NCBI GenBank assembly: GCA_963767565.1
Contig: CAVYEG010000006.1
Span: forward strand, 434,001-498,000
Length of the DNA stretch: 64,000 bases
DNA from: Palsa-504 sp963767565
Lineage (GTDB): Bacteria; Actinomycetota; Actinomycetes; Streptosporangiales; Streptosporangiaceae
Direction of reading: 5' to 3'
In this document: positions 48,931-57,470 of the stretch, in pieces
Numbering within the stretch: position 1 is the stretch's first letter
Layout: each line of letters starts with the position of its first letter
Program-made: the position numbers and the translations under genes
The notes under the pieces: generated by a model
What the model saw: only the letters and a program-made list of their open reading frames with translations
What the model was told of the DNA's origin: nothing
Databases searched by the model: none

Positions 48931-49100
48931 TCCTCCCGGCCACCAGCTTCGGCGGCGTGGAGTCGACCTGGGAGCGCCGCGCCCGGTGGGCGGGCGAGAC
49001 CGCGCCGGACGGCCTGATCAGGCTGTCGGTAGGTGTGGAGCCCGCCGCCGACCTGATCACCGACATCGAACAGGCCCTGGCCGTGCCGGAGGTGCCGTGA
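48909..49100 (+). CDS. Continuation of the frameshifted Cys/Met PLP enzyme
   Basis: 63 codons: VAGSQLILPATSFGGVESTWERRARWAGETAPDGLIRLSVGVEPAADLITDIEQAL. This is the normal C-terminus of cystathionine gamma-lyase/synthase proteins (SFGGVEST, RLSVGVE). It is in the +1 frame relative to 47980-48930. Restoring one G near 48855 joins them into a full-length enzyme of about 373 residues, so this is not a separate protein. Confidence 0.75.
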   Translation: MVAGSQLILPATSFGGVESTWERRARWAGETAPDGLIRLSVGVEPAADLITDIEQALAVPEVP

Positions 49101-50161
49101 TGCGCAGGACCGCGGGGGCTTACGAGCTCGACGACGACCCGGGCCGGGTCGACGCGGAGGCCGCGGTGGCGTTCCTGACCACCCGGGCCTACTGGGGCCG
49201 GTGGCGCGGCGCCGAGGACATCAAGCGGCAGTTCGCCGCGGCCTGGCGCATCGTGGCCGCCTACGACCGGGCCGGCGCCATGGTTGGCGCCGCCCGCGCG
49301 TTCGCCGACGGCGGGTCCGCCTACCTGGCCGACGTATACGTGCTGCCCGAGCACCGCGGCGCCGGGCTGGGTCAGGCCATCGTGCACATGATGATCGAGG
49401 ACGGCGCCGGCGCCGGATGGCGCTGGATGCTGCATACCTCTGACGCGCACGGGCTGTACCGGCGGTTCGGCTTCGCGCACCCCAACGGCCGCTACCTGGA
49501 GCGCCCGGCCCGGGCGGAAGCCCCGGCGCCGGAGCAGACCACCGTCGCCGGCCCGCTGATCGGCAAGACAGTCCACCTGGAGCCGCTGGGCTACCAGCAC
49601 GTGCCCGGGCTGGTCACCGCGGCCTCCGGCGGCGGCGAGCTGTACCGCTGGTCACCGGTGCCGCAGGACGAGGCCCAGGTCCGCCAGTACGTCGAGACGG
49701 CGATCGCGGCCCGGGACGGCGCGGCGGCGGTGCCGTTCGCCGTGGTCCGCGCTGCGGACGGCAGGGTGATCGGCTCGACCCGGTTCTTCGACTTCGGCTA
49801 CTGGGCCTGGCCCGCCGGACATGACCGCACCGGTCCCGACACCTGCGAGATCGGCTACACCTGGCTCGGGCCCGCGGCCATCAGGACCGGCGCGAACACC
49901 GAGATGAAGCGGCTGATGCTCGGTCACGCCTTCGAGGTCTGGCAGGTGCGCTCGGTGTGCCTGCACACCGACGCGCGTAACCGGCGGTCCAGGGATGCGA
50001 TGACCCGGATCGGCGCCCGCTACGAGGGCGTCCTGCGCGCGCACCGGCTAGACGCGGACGGCCAACCGCGGGATTCGGCCCGCTTCAGCGTCACCGCCGC
50101 CGAATGGCCCGCGGTCAGGCAGCACCTGGAGACGCTCGCCGCCCGCTACGACCGGCGCTAG
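49100..50161 (+). CDS. Tandem GNAT acetyltransferase
   Basis: 353 residues with two GNAT modules. The first has AYLADVYVLPEHRGAGLGQAIVHMMIEDG (acetyl-CoA loop R-G-x-G-L-G) and LYRRFGF. The second resembles RimJ/RimL: VHLEPLGYQHVPGL, PFAVVRAADGRVIGSTRFF, EIGYTWLGPAA, TEMKRLMLGHAFE and CLHTDARNRRSRDAMTRIGARYEGVLRAHRL. ATG is five bases after GGAGGT and overlaps the previous stop. It converges on kamA with a CTAG overlap. Beta-lysine acetylation next to a 2,3-aminomutase is known (ablAB), so the substrate could be beta-lysine, but the RimL-like second module leaves that open. Confidence 0.85.
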   Translation: MRRTAGAYELDDDPGRVDAEAAVAFLTTRAYWGRWRGAEDIKRQFAAAWRIVAAYDRAGAMVGAARAFADGGSAYLADVYVLPEHRGAGLGQAIVHMMIEDGAGAGWRWMLHTSDAHGLYRRFGFAHPNGRYLERPARAEAPAPEQTTVAGPLIGKTVHLEPLGYQHVPGLVTAASGGGELYRWSPVPQDEAQVRQYVETAIAARDGAAAVPFAVVRAADGRVIGSTRFFDFGYWAWPAGHDRTGPDTCEIGYTWLGPAAIRTGANTEMKRLMLGHAFEVWQVRSVCLHTDARNRRSRDAMTRIGARYEGVLRAHRLDADGQPRDSARFSVTAAEWPAVRQHLETLAARYDRR

Positions 50162-51558
50162 CCGGCGGCGTCGGCCAGGGTGAGGACGGCGGCTTCGGAC
50201 TGGTGCCGGGCAGCCTGGGCATGCCACCAGGCCTGGCCTGACTCGGGCAGCAGGTAGATCGGGTCGTAGTAGGGGTACTCGCGGCTGAGGGTCAGTTCGT
50301 CGTCGGCCTCGATGGCGGTGTGGTAGTTCTTCGTCCAGTAGGAAATGCCGCGCTCGGCGTCGTACCTGGCCACCTGGTGCACCCAGCGCTTGCCCACGTA
50401 GGGCACGTCGCAGACGACGCGCGGGGTGGCGAACCCGGGCAGGTAGCCCATGATGTCGTGCTGCAGCGACTGGCCCTCGGCCAGCGACAGCCGCCAGTGC
50501 TCGCTGCCGGGGATCATGTCACACATGTAGAAGTAGTAGGGCATGATCGCCGCGCCGTCGAGCAGGGCGAAGCACAGGTCGAGCAGCGCCCCGGTGCTGT
50601 TGTTCACGCCGCGCAGCAGCACGCCCTGGTTCCGCACGTCCCGGACGCCGGCCTCGAACATGGCCGCGGCGGCCCGCGCCACCAGTGGCGTCACTGACTG
50701 GGCCGCGTTCACGTGGGTGTGGATGGCGATGCTCACGCCGCGTGAGCGGGCGGTGCCAGCCAGCCGGGCCATGCCCGCGCGGACCTCGTCGGACAGCCAG
50801 TGCTGCGGCAGTCCCATCAGCGCCTTGCTGGCCAGCCGGATGTCCCGGACCGAGTCGATCTCGAGCAGGGCGGACACGAACGCCTCCAGCCGCGGCCAGG
50901 GCAGGTTGGCCACGTCACCGCCGGAGACGACCACGTCGCGCACGCCGGGCGTGCGGCGCAGGTAGGACAGCATGGCGTCCAGGCGGTCTTCCCTGGCCAG
51001 CGCGAACTTGTGCTTGTCGGTCTGGGCCGTCGGGTTGCCGACCAGGTCCATCCGGGTGCAGTGGCCGCAGTACTGAGGGCAGGTCGGCAGCAGCTCGGCC
51101 AGGACCTTGGTCGGGTAGCGGTGGGTCAAGCCCTCGACCGCCCACATCTCGGCCTCGTGCAGCGAGTCCCGCTGGGCGTAGGGGTGGGAGGGCCAGTCGG
51201 TCCGCCGGTCGGTGAAGGCCGGGATCATGTACCGGCGTACCGGGTCGGCGTAGAACGCCTCGCTGAAGCCAGGCTGGTCCGGCGCCATCAGCGGGACCAT
51301 GGTGTTGAGCATCTGCGGCGGGATCAGCATCGACATGGTGGCCCGCTCGCGCTGGTCGCGCTCGAGATCGGAGTAGAAGGACTCGGCGAGTCCCGGACCG
51401 GTGACCTGCCTTAGCTGCCTGGCGTTCTTGACGCAGTGCGCCCGCTGCCACTGCGCGGACTCCCAGTCGGCCTCGGATACCCCGGCCCAGCCCGGGAACC
51501 GGCGCCAGTCGGGTTCGGCCAGCTCATGATGCTTGTAAACGTAAGGCTGCGAGACCAT
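50158..51558 (-). CDS. kamA: Lysine 2,3-aminomutase (KamA family)
   Basis: 466 residues. Radical SAM/PLP enzyme converting L-lysine to L-beta-lysine. The cluster cysteines are C160, C164 and C167 in TCPQYCGHC. VVVSGGDVANLPWPRLEAFVSALLEI, VRNQGVLLRGVNNST, YYFYMCDMIPGSEHWR (substrate Asp next to Cys) and CDVPYVGKRW are present, with the last lysine (K390) in the position of the PLP lysine. C- and N-terminal extensions make it longer than the about 416 residues of the clostridial enzyme. ATG at 51558 has GGAGGG upstream. It diverges from kdd-kamD-kamE-kal and starts the same pathway. Confidence 0.93.
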   Translation of the reverse strand: MVSQPYVYKHHELAEPDWRRFPGWAGVSEADWESAQWQRAHCVKNARQLRQVTGPGLAESFYSDLERDQRERATMSMLIPPQMLNTMVPLMAPDQPGFSEAFYADPVRRYMIPAFTDRRTDWPSHPYAQRDSLHEAEMWAVEGLTHRYPTKVLAELLPTCPQYCGHCTRMDLVGNPTAQTDKHKFALAREDRLDAMLSYLRRTPGVRDVVVSGGDVANLPWPRLEAFVSALLEIDSVRDIRLASKALMGLPQHWLSDEVRAGMARLAGTARSRGVSIAIHTHVNAAQSVTPLVARAAAAMFEAGVRDVRNQGVLLRGVNNSTGALLDLCFALLDGAAIMPYYFYMCDMIPGSEHWRLSLAEGQSLQHDIMGYLPGFATPRVVCDVPYVGKRWVHQVARYDAERGISYWTKNYHTAIEADDELTLSREYPYYDPIYLLPESGQAWWHAQAARHQSEAAVLTLADAAG

Positions 51559-51935
51559 GAACGAAGCCCTCCAATCCTTGGATGATACCGAAGGACCTCC
51601 GGCGCAAAACGTGTAAAACCGTAGATCTTCCGGAATGTCACCCGCGCCGGGTAACAGTCTGTATACACGCGCGCGCGAAGCCGCTGCACCGCGCCTGCCT
51701 TCCGCCCCCGGCCTGCCCGGCGGCGCCCAGGCTACAGTACGATCTCCGCACCAAGACGCAAGCCCCTGAAGAACTTATTGAATTAGACTACTACAGCAGT
51801 AAATTCTCCCGTCTCATTCTGACCCGTCCTTGTGTTACGGAACCGCCTGGGCACCCGCAGGCAGGCGACCGCAGCCCACAGCCAACCCCACAGCAGTCGG
51901 CCTACACCGCCCGGCTTGCGGGAAGGACCAGGACT
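51559..51935. promoter_or_regulatory. Divergent promoter region of the lysine aminomutase cluster
   Basis: 377 bp without a gene between kamA and kdd. It is AT-richer in 51580-51620 and 51765-51840. I see no adenosylcobalamin or lysine riboswitch and no convincing palindrome; promoters for both directions must lie here. Confidence 0.5.
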
Positions 51936-52976
51936 ATGACCACCTCGCTGCCGTCGTTTGCCTCCCTCGGCCTGCACCGTGTCCTGGATCCGCCCCGGGT
52001 CCTGCCGCAGGCCGCCTGGCGGCTGGATGCCAGTCCCGTGATCGCCCCGGACGAGGTCCTGGTCCGGGTGGACCGGCTGAACCTGGACGCCGCCTCCTAC
52101 CGCCAGCTCCGTGAGACCTACGCGGGCGACCCGGACAAGATCAGGGCCGCGGTGCTGGACATCATCGCCACCCGGGGCAAGATGCAGAACCCGGTCACCG
52201 GGTCGGGCGGCATGCTGACCGGCACCGTCGAGCAGGCCGGCCCGGACTCCCCGCTGGGCCTGGCACCGGGCCAGCGGATCGCCACCCTGGTCTCGCTGAC
52301 CCTGACCCCGCTGGTCATCACCGACTCGCTGTACCGCTGGGACGGCCAGTCCGAGCAGGTCCCCTGCGAGGGGCAGGCCGTCCTGTTCGCCCGGTCGATC
52401 GCCGCCGTCCTGCCCGACGACCTGCCCGTCCCGCTCTCGCTGGCGGTCATGGACGTCTGCGGCGCCCCGGCCCTGACCCGGCGCGTGATCAGGCCGGGCG
52501 TGACCGCCCTGGTGATCGGCGCGGCCGGCAAGAGCGGCTCGCTGTCGGCGGCGGCCGCCCGCCGGGCCGGGGCGGCCAAGGTGATCGGGGTCGTGCCGAC
52601 CGAGGCCGAGGCGGCGCTGCTGCACGACAGCGAGGGCCTGGTGGACGAGATCGTCACGGCCGATGCCCGGGACCCGGTAGGGCTGGCCGCCCGGACGCAA
52701 GCCGCGGGCGGCCCGGCCGACGTGACCGTGGTATGCGTCGACGTGGCCGGCTGCGAGGGCGGCGCCATCTTGTCCACCGCCCAGGGCGGGACGGTCATCT
52801 TCTTCTCGATGGCCACCTCGTTCAGCGCCGCCGCCCTCGGCGCGGAGGGCATGGCCGCGGACGTCACCATGCTGATCGGCAACGGGTACGTGCCCGGTCA
52901 CGCCGAGCTTGCCCTTGACCTGCTCCGCACCACGCCCGCGCTGCGGGCCCTGTTCGAGCGGCGGGTCGAGCGGTGA
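51936..52976 (+). CDS. kdd: L-erythro-3,5-diaminohexanoate dehydrogenase (Kdd)
   Basis: 346 residues, MDR/zinc-dehydrogenase-like Rossmann protein. Distinct Kdd-family traits: FASLGLHRVLDPPRVLPQAAWRLD, DEVLVRVDRLNLDAASYRQLRE, TRGKMQNPVTGSGGMLTGTV, PLSLAVMDVCGAPALT, VIGAAGKSGSLSAAAARRAGA (NAD motif) and FFSMATSFSAAALGAEG. It oxidises 3,5-diaminohexanoate to 3-keto-5-aminohexanoate. ATG follows AAGGA. It overlaps kamD by GTGA, and the 51582-51935 extension of the open frame is non-coding. The assignment rests on family resemblance plus the kamDE neighbours. Confidence 0.9.
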   Translation: MTTSLPSFASLGLHRVLDPPRVLPQAAWRLDASPVIAPDEVLVRVDRLNLDAASYRQLRETYAGDPDKIRAAVLDIIATRGKMQNPVTGSGGMLTGTVEQAGPDSPLGLAPGQRIATLVSLTLTPLVITDSLYRWDGQSEQVPCEGQAVLFARSIAAVLPDDLPVPLSLAVMDVCGAPALTRRVIRPGVTALVIGAAGKSGSLSAAAARRAGAAKVIGVVPTEAEAALLHDSEGLVDEIVTADARDPVGLAARTQAAGGPADVTVVCVDVAGCEGGAILSTAQGGTVIFFSMATSFSAAALGAEGMAADVTMLIGNGYVPGHAELALDLLRTTPALRALFERRVER

Positions 52977-54529
52977 CCGGCAAGCTGAACCTGGACCCGG
53001 CGCTGGTCGCCCAGGCCCGCGAGCTGGCCAAGCGGGCGGGCGCGCCGGTGGTCGAGCTGGCCCGCACGCACACCACCGTGTCGGTGGAGCGGGCCGTGCT
53101 GCGGCTGGCCGGGCTGGACGGGGCCGACGAGGACGGGATGCCCTGGGTCAACCGGCTCACCGACGCGGTCCGCGAGAGCACCGGCCTCGAGCACGGGGTG
53201 GCGCTGCCCGTCTGGGACGCCATGCTGACCGGCGGCTACCCCGACCTGCGGACGCTGGCCGTCGACGCGGCCGCGGGCCTGGTCAAGTTCCGCCTGCCCG
53301 CGGGGCATGAGGGGGACGCGGCTCGTGACACCGCGGGCCGTTCGGTCAAAGAAGGAATTAACCGCATCGATGCCCAGCGAGCCGAGCGGGACCGCATGCT
53401 GGCCGCCACCTCCGACCCGCCGATGCCGTGGATCTACCTGATCGTCGCCACCGGGGACATCTACGAGGACATCCCGCAGGCGCAGGCCGCGGCGCGGGAG
53501 GGCGCGGACATCATCGCGGTGATCCGCTCCACCGGGCAGTCGCTGCTTGACTACGTGCCCGAGGGCGCGACCAGGGAAGGCTACGCGGGCACCTACGCCA
53601 CCCAGGAGAACTTCCGGCTGATGCGGGCCGCGCTCGACGACACCTCGCGCGAGCTCGGGCGCTACATCCGGCTGACCAACTACGCCTCCGGGCTCTGCAT
53701 GCCGGAGATCGCCTCGCTGGCCGGGCTCGAGCGGCTGGATATGATGCTGAACGACTGCATGTACGGCATCATCTTCCGCGATATCAACCCGGTGCGCACG
53801 TTCATCGACCAGCGGTTCTCCCGGCAGGTGCACGCCCGGGCGGGCATCGTCATCAACACCGGCGAGGACAACTACCTGACCACTGCCGACGCGGTGGACG
53901 CGGCCCACACGGTGGTGGTCTCCCAGCTGCTGAACGAGTACTTCGGCCGCGAGGCCGGGCTGGCCGACTCCCAGCTCGGGCTGGGGCACGCGTTCGAGAT
54001 CAACCCCGAGGTGCCCGACTCCTTCATGCTCGAGCTGGCCCACGCCCAGCTGGTCAGGGAGCTGTTCCCGGACGCGCCGCTGAAGTACATGCCGCCGACC
54101 AAGCACATGACCGGCAACGTGTTCGCCGGCTACCTGCTGGACGCGTTCTTCAACCTGTGCGGGGTGATGACCGACCAGTCGATCCTGCTCATCGGCATGA
54201 TGACCGAGGGCATCCACACCCCGTTCCTGTCCGACCGGGACCTGGCCCTGGAGAACGTCCGCTACGTGCGGCGCGCCGCCGGCCGGCTGGGCCAGGAATT
54301 CCGGCCCGAGCCGGACGGCCTGGTGGCCCGGCGCGCCCGGCAGGTGCTGGGCGAGTCCGTCGACCTGCTGCGCATGATCGGCTCGCAGGGGCTGCTGAAC
54401 GCGATCGCCGCGGGCACGTTCGGCGTGACCAAGCGGCCGCCGGACGGCGGGCGCGGCCTGGACGGGGTGGTGGAGCGGGCCGGCGGGTACTTCAACCCGG
54501 CCGCGGAAATGCTGGAGGTGAAGCGGTGA
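52973..54529 (+). CDS. kamD: Lysine 5,6-aminomutase alpha subunit
   Basis: 518 residues, close to the clostridial subunit (about 516). It opens KLNLDPALVAQARELAKRAG and has TTVSVERAVLRLAGLDG, YVPEGATREGYAGTYATQENFRLMR, RYIRLTNYASGLCMPEIASLAGLERLDMMLND, NTGEDNYLTTADAVDAAHTV and YMPPTKHMTGNVFAGYLLDAFFN, the PLP- and substrate-binding TIM barrel. With KamE it moves the 6-amino group of D-lysine or beta-lysine to C5 using adenosylcobalamin and PLP. GTG overlaps the kdd stop. A GTGA overlap to kamE fits co-translation of the complex. Confidence 0.95.
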   Translation: MTGKLNLDPALVAQARELAKRAGAPVVELARTHTTVSVERAVLRLAGLDGADEDGMPWVNRLTDAVRESTGLEHGVALPVWDAMLTGGYPDLRTLAVDAAAGLVKFRLPAGHEGDAARDTAGRSVKEGINRIDAQRAERDRMLAATSDPPMPWIYLIVATGDIYEDIPQAQAAAREGADIIAVIRSTGQSLLDYVPEGATREGYAGTYATQENFRLMRAALDDTSRELGRYIRLTNYASGLCMPEIASLAGLERLDMMLNDCMYGIIFRDINPVRTFIDQRFSRQVHARAGIVINTGEDNYLTTADAVDAAHTVVVSQLLNEYFGREAGLADSQLGLGHAFEINPEVPDSFMLELAHAQLVRELFPDAPLKYMPPTKHMTGNVFAGYLLDAFFNLCGVMTDQSILLIGMMTEGIHTPFLSDRDLALENVRYVRRAAGRLGQEFRPEPDGLVARRARQVLGESVDLLRMIGSQGLLNAIAAGTFGVTKRPPDGGRGLDGVVERAGGYFNPAAEMLEVKR

Positions 54530-55350
54530 GCCTGACCGGAGTGGTGAGGCCCTACGGGGACACCACCGGCGACGGGCGGGTGCAGCTGTCGTTCACGCTG
54601 CCCGTGCCGTTCGGCGGCGAGGCCGAACGAGCCCGGGCCGAGGGCGCCGCGCTCCAGCTCGCGGCCAATATGGGCCTAGACCCGGCGATGGTCGTGCACG
54701 CCAAGGGGATGGGCCCCGACTTCACCTTCTTCATCGTCTACGGCCGGGTCAGCCACCTGGTCGACTTGTCGGCTGTGACCGTGGCCGAGCGGGAGTTCGC
54801 TGTGCTGCCGGCGGCCGAGGTGAACCTGCGGATCCGTTCGGCGCTGGGCCGCAAGCTGGTCGTGGTGGGCGCGTGCATCGGCACCGACGCGCACACGGTC
54901 GGCATCGACGCCATCCTCAACGTCAAGGGGCACGCGGGTGAGAAGGGCCTGGAGTACTACCGGGAGATCCGGGTGGTGAACATGGGCTCCCAGGTGGGCG
55001 TGGCCGACCTGGTCGCCCGGGCCGCGGCCGAGCACGCCGACGCGGTCCTGGTCAGCCAGGTCGTCACCCAGCGGGACGCGCACCTGTCCAATACCAGGGA
55101 GATGTCGGCGGCCTTCCACGCCGGCTTCGGCCTGCAGCGGCCGCTGCTGGTGGTGGGCGGGCCGCGGTTCGACCCGAGCGCGGCCGCCGACCTCGGCGTG
55201 GACAAGATCTTCGGCCGCGGCACCACCCCCCGCGAGGTGGCCAGCTACCTGGTGCACGCGCTGACCCCGCCAGGGGGGTCCGGGGGGACGGGCAGTTCCC
55301 CGGGGCGGGGGGTCACCGGGGGGTCGCCCCCCGGGGGAGGTGCCGCATGA
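54526..55350 (+). CDS. kamE: Lysine 5,6-aminomutase beta subunit (B12-binding)
   Basis: 274 residues. The B12-binding motif D-x-H-x-x-G is DAHTVG with H123, and the PLP lysine is K134 in NVKGHAGEKGLEYY. The 11-residue spacing between them equals that of H133/K144 in the Clostridium sticklandii enzyme. SQVVTQRDAHLSNTREM and LVVGGPRFDPS complete the Rossmann domain. GTG is preceded by GGAGG and overlaps kamD. The last 25 residues (GGSGGTGSSPGRGVTGGSPPGGGAA) are not a family feature; they come from a G6/C6-tract element inserted at the gene end. Confidence 0.95.
   Translation: MSLTGVVRPYGDTTGDGRVQLSFTLPVPFGGEAERARAEGAALQLAANMGLDPAMVVHAKGMGPDFTFFIVYGRVSHLVDLSAVTVAEREFAVLPAAEVNLRIRSALGRKLVVVGACIGTDAHTVGIDAILNVKGHAGEKGLEYYREIRVVNMGSQVGVADLVARAAAEHADAVLVSQVVTQRDAHLSNTREMSAAFHAGFGLQRPLLVVGGPRFDPSAAADLGVDKIFGRGTTPREVASYLVHALTPPGGSGGTGSSPGRGVTGGSPPGGGAA
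55273..55340. repeat. G6/C6-tract element, copy 3 (kamE 3' end)
   Basis: Reverse-orientation copy: GGGGGGTCACCGGGGGGTCG and CCCCCCGGGGG with further G runs. It encodes the Gly/Pro-rich KamE tail and stops just before the kal ATG. Confidence 0.65.
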
Positions 55351-55739
55351 GCGCTCAGGTAGGCCAGGCCGTCACCCAGCGCCGGTACGTGACGTACGGC
55401 GACGCCCACTACGGCGGCAACCTGGTGGACGGCGCGTACGTCCTCGGGCTGTTCGGCGACGCGGCCACCGAGCTGTGCATCCGGACCGATAGGGACGAGG
55501 GGCTGCTGGCGTCCTACTCCGACGTACAGTTCCGCGCGCCGGTGCGGGCCGGTGACGTCATCGAGGCCACGGTCACCGTCACCTCGGTCGGGCGGCGCAG
55601 CAGGGAGCTCGCCTTTGAGGCCCGGGTGGTCTGCCGGGCCGACCCGGCGCGCGGCGAGTCGGCCGCATCGGTGCTCGCCGAGCCCATCACGGTCGTCACC
55701 GCGGCGGCGACTGTCGTGGTTCCCGCGGCGGCGAGCTAG
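55347..55739 (+). CDS. kal: 3-aminobutyryl-CoA ammonia-lyase (Kal), hotdog fold
   Basis: 130 residues. YVTYGDAHYGGNLVDGAYVLGLFGDAATELCIRTDRDEGLLASYSDVQFRAPVRAGDVIEATVTV matches the clostridial Kal hotdog protein, including DAHYGGNLVDGA. It deaminates L-3-aminobutyryl-CoA to crotonyl-CoA in the later lysine fermentation pathway. ATG overlaps the kamE stop by ATGA. It converges on a MarR gene (CTAG overlap). Kce, which supplies the aminobutyryl-CoA, was not found in the window. Confidence 0.9.
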   Translation: MSAQVGQAVTQRRYVTYGDAHYGGNLVDGAYVLGLFGDAATELCIRTDRDEGLLASYSDVQFRAPVRAGDVIEATVTVTSVGRRSRELAFEARVVCRADPARGESAASVLAEPITVVTAAATVVVPAAAS

Positions 55740-56164
55740 GGCGAGGCTACCGGGGCCTGCCTGGTCACGAAGTCGTCAAGCACCGCGGCCAGTTCATGCA
55801 GGCGGTCCAGGTGGGCCCGGGTCAGCTGCTGCAGGACCTGCTCGCCCTCGCCGGTCAGGCGGACGCGCACCACCCGGCCGTCGGAGGTGTCCGGTATCCG
55901 CTCGATCAGCCCGGCGGTCGCGGCCCGGTCGACAAGCTCCACCGTGCTGTGCGGGCGCAGCATCAGGTAGCCGGCCAGGTCGCCGACGGCGGGCGGCAAG
56001 GCGCCCGGATGGCCCTTGATCGCCACCAGCAGCTGATGCTGCACGTGGGTCAGCCCGGCGGATCGGGCCTGGTCCTCGCTCCAGCGCTGGAACCGCCGCA
56101 GAGTGATCCTGAACTCCAGCAGCCGCTCGAAATCTTGCCGGGTCAGCGGAGTTGCTGCTGTCAC
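55736..56164 (-). CDS. MarR family transcriptional regulator
   Basis: 142 residues from a GTG preceded by GGAGG nine bases upstream. The winged helix is LTHVQHQLLVAIKGHPGALPPAVGDLAGYLMLRPHSTVELVDRAATAGLIERIPDTSDGRVVRVRLTGEGEQVL. The preceding helices FERLLEFRITLRRFQRWSEDQARSAG supply the dimer interface. It overlaps the kal stop and lies beside the lysine island, so it may control it, though the 56164-56240 gap contains no clear operator. Another possible target is the SDR gene. Confidence 0.88.
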   Translation of the reverse strand: MTAATPLTRQDFERLLEFRITLRRFQRWSEDQARSAGLTHVQHQLLVAIKGHPGALPPAVGDLAGYLMLRPHSTVELVDRAATAGLIERIPDTSDGRVVRVRLTGEGEQVLQQLTRAHLDRLHELAAVLDDFVTRQAPVASP

Positions 56165-56239
56165 TTTTCCGGGCCTCCGGACGTTATACACCTACAGAAG
56201 TATCGCGTTACGATGTTAATGCTCCAAGGTGGTGGCGAC

Positions 56240-56551
56240 GTGAAGCGGTACAAGTACCAGGCCCTGGTCAGGCCCGCTCAGGGCGGCGACGCGCAGGCGG
56301 CGCTCAGTTCAGGGTCACATCGAATGGTAGTGCGCGCCCAGGATCCTGAGACCCACCGCACCCAGGTGTTCCGGGCCCTGGTCGATTCCGACGAGCAGGC
56401 GCCGTTCTGGCCGGGCAAACCCGAGATCATGGTCACGGTGCGGCTCATCGGCGACGACGTCCCCGACTACTTTGACATCGGCAGTCACTTCAGTCTCTGG
56501 CTCGGCACCGACGTCGGCCAGGGCGTGGTAACCCGCCGCCTGTACGTCTGA
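56240..56551 (+). CDS. Hypothetical protein (conserved-looking beta protein)
   Basis: 103 residues starting VKRYKYQALVRPAQGG, then RMVVRAQDPETHRTQVFRALV and MVTVRLIGDDVPDYFDIGSHFSLWLGTDVGQGVVTRRLYV. The GTG follows AAGGTGG. The strand-rich pattern and VTRRLYV end resemble small actinobacterial proteins found near translation and drug genes (DUF-type, not named). It is divergent from the MarR gene. A role cannot be assigned. Confidence 0.65.
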   Translation: MKRYKYQALVRPAQGGDAQAALSSGSHRMVVRAQDPETHRTQVFRALVDSDEQAPFWPGKPEIMVTVRLIGDDVPDYFDIGSHFSLWLGTDVGQGVVTRRLYV

Positions 56552-56635
56552 CGGCCGGCGCCCGGGCCGGCCGCTCGCGGCAGTCAGAGCAGCCGGGTGG
56601 ACCTCGGGCACCGGTATGCGTTATACATCGGACGT

Positions 56636-57433
56636 ATGGCAGAGCAATCAGCTGAGTTCGCCGGGCGGGCCGCGCTGGTGACCGGCGGTGCCTCCGGCAT
56701 CGGGCTGGCCACAGCCCGGCTGCTGGCCGCCCGCGGCGCCCGCGTAGCCGTGCTGGACCGGGTCAAAGCCGAGGACACCGGCGGCCTGTACCCGGTGATC
56801 GCGGACGTGACCGACGACGCCGCGGTCCGGGCGGCGGTCGCCGAAGCCGGGCAAGCCATCGGAGCACTCGACGTCCTGGTCAACAACGCGGGGATCGGCG
56901 CGGCGGGCACCGTGGCGGACAACGAGGACGACGAGTGGCGCCGGGTGCTCGACGTGAACGTGCTCGGCATGGTCCGCGTCACCCGGGCCGCGCTGCCACT
57001 GCTGCGCGAGGCGGCCCGGGCCCGCGGCCAGGCGGCCATCGTCAACACCTGCTCGATCGCCGCCATCGCCGGCCTGCCCCAGCGGGCCCTGTACAGCGCG
57101 AGCAAGGGCGCGGTCTACGCGCTCACGCTGGCCATGGCGGCCGACCACGTGGGCGAGCACATCAGGGTCAACTGCGTGACCCCCGGCACGGCCGACACCC
57201 CGTGGGTGAGCCGCCTGCTGGATGCCGCGCCTGATCCGGCCGCCGAACGCGCCGCGCTGACCGCCCGCCAGCCCATGGGCCGGCTGGTCAGCGCGGACGA
57301 GGTCGCCGCGGCCATCGCCTACCTGGCCAGCCCGCTGGCCGGCGCGACCACGGGCACCGCCCTGGCCGTCGACGGCGGGATGGGCGGGCTGCGGACCAGG
57401 CCGACAGGGACGAGGCTCGCGCAGGACTACTAG
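56636..57433 (+). CDS. Short-chain dehydrogenase/reductase
   Basis: 265 residues, classical SDR. TGGASGIGLATARLLAARGARVAVLD is the NAD(P) motif, with VLVNNAGIG, the catalytic Ser in NTCSIAAIAG and YSASKGA (Y-x3-K). The C-terminus has RVNCVTPGTADTPWVSRLL and LASPLAGATTGTALAVDGGMGG, as in 3-oxoacyl-[ACP] reductase and sugar/alcohol dehydrogenase groups. Asp at the end of strand 2 (VAVLDRV) favours NAD. ATG at 56636 fits the family start; no strong ribosome site precedes it. Substrate unknown. Confidence 0.92.
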   Translation: MAEQSAEFAGRAALVTGGASGIGLATARLLAARGARVAVLDRVKAEDTGGLYPVIADVTDDAAVRAAVAEAGQAIGALDVLVNNAGIGAAGTVADNEDDEWRRVLDVNVLGMVRVTRAALPLLREAARARGQAAIVNTCSIAAIAGLPQRALYSASKGAVYALTLAMAADHVGEHIRVNCVTPGTADTPWVSRLLDAAPDPAAERAALTARQPMGRLVSADEVAAAIAYLASPLAGATTGTALAVDGGMGGLRTRPTGTRLAQDY

Positions 57434-57470
57434 AGACCGGATCTATTTTCGTCACACACGGCAGTAGCGT

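Noticed and set aside
49201..49443. Small Arg-rich open frame in the GNAT gene
   Set aside because: Out-of-frame shadow of the acetyltransferase.
51559..51935. Adenosylcobalamin or lysine riboswitch before kdd
   Set aside because: No B12-box or lysine-aptamer core motifs were seen.
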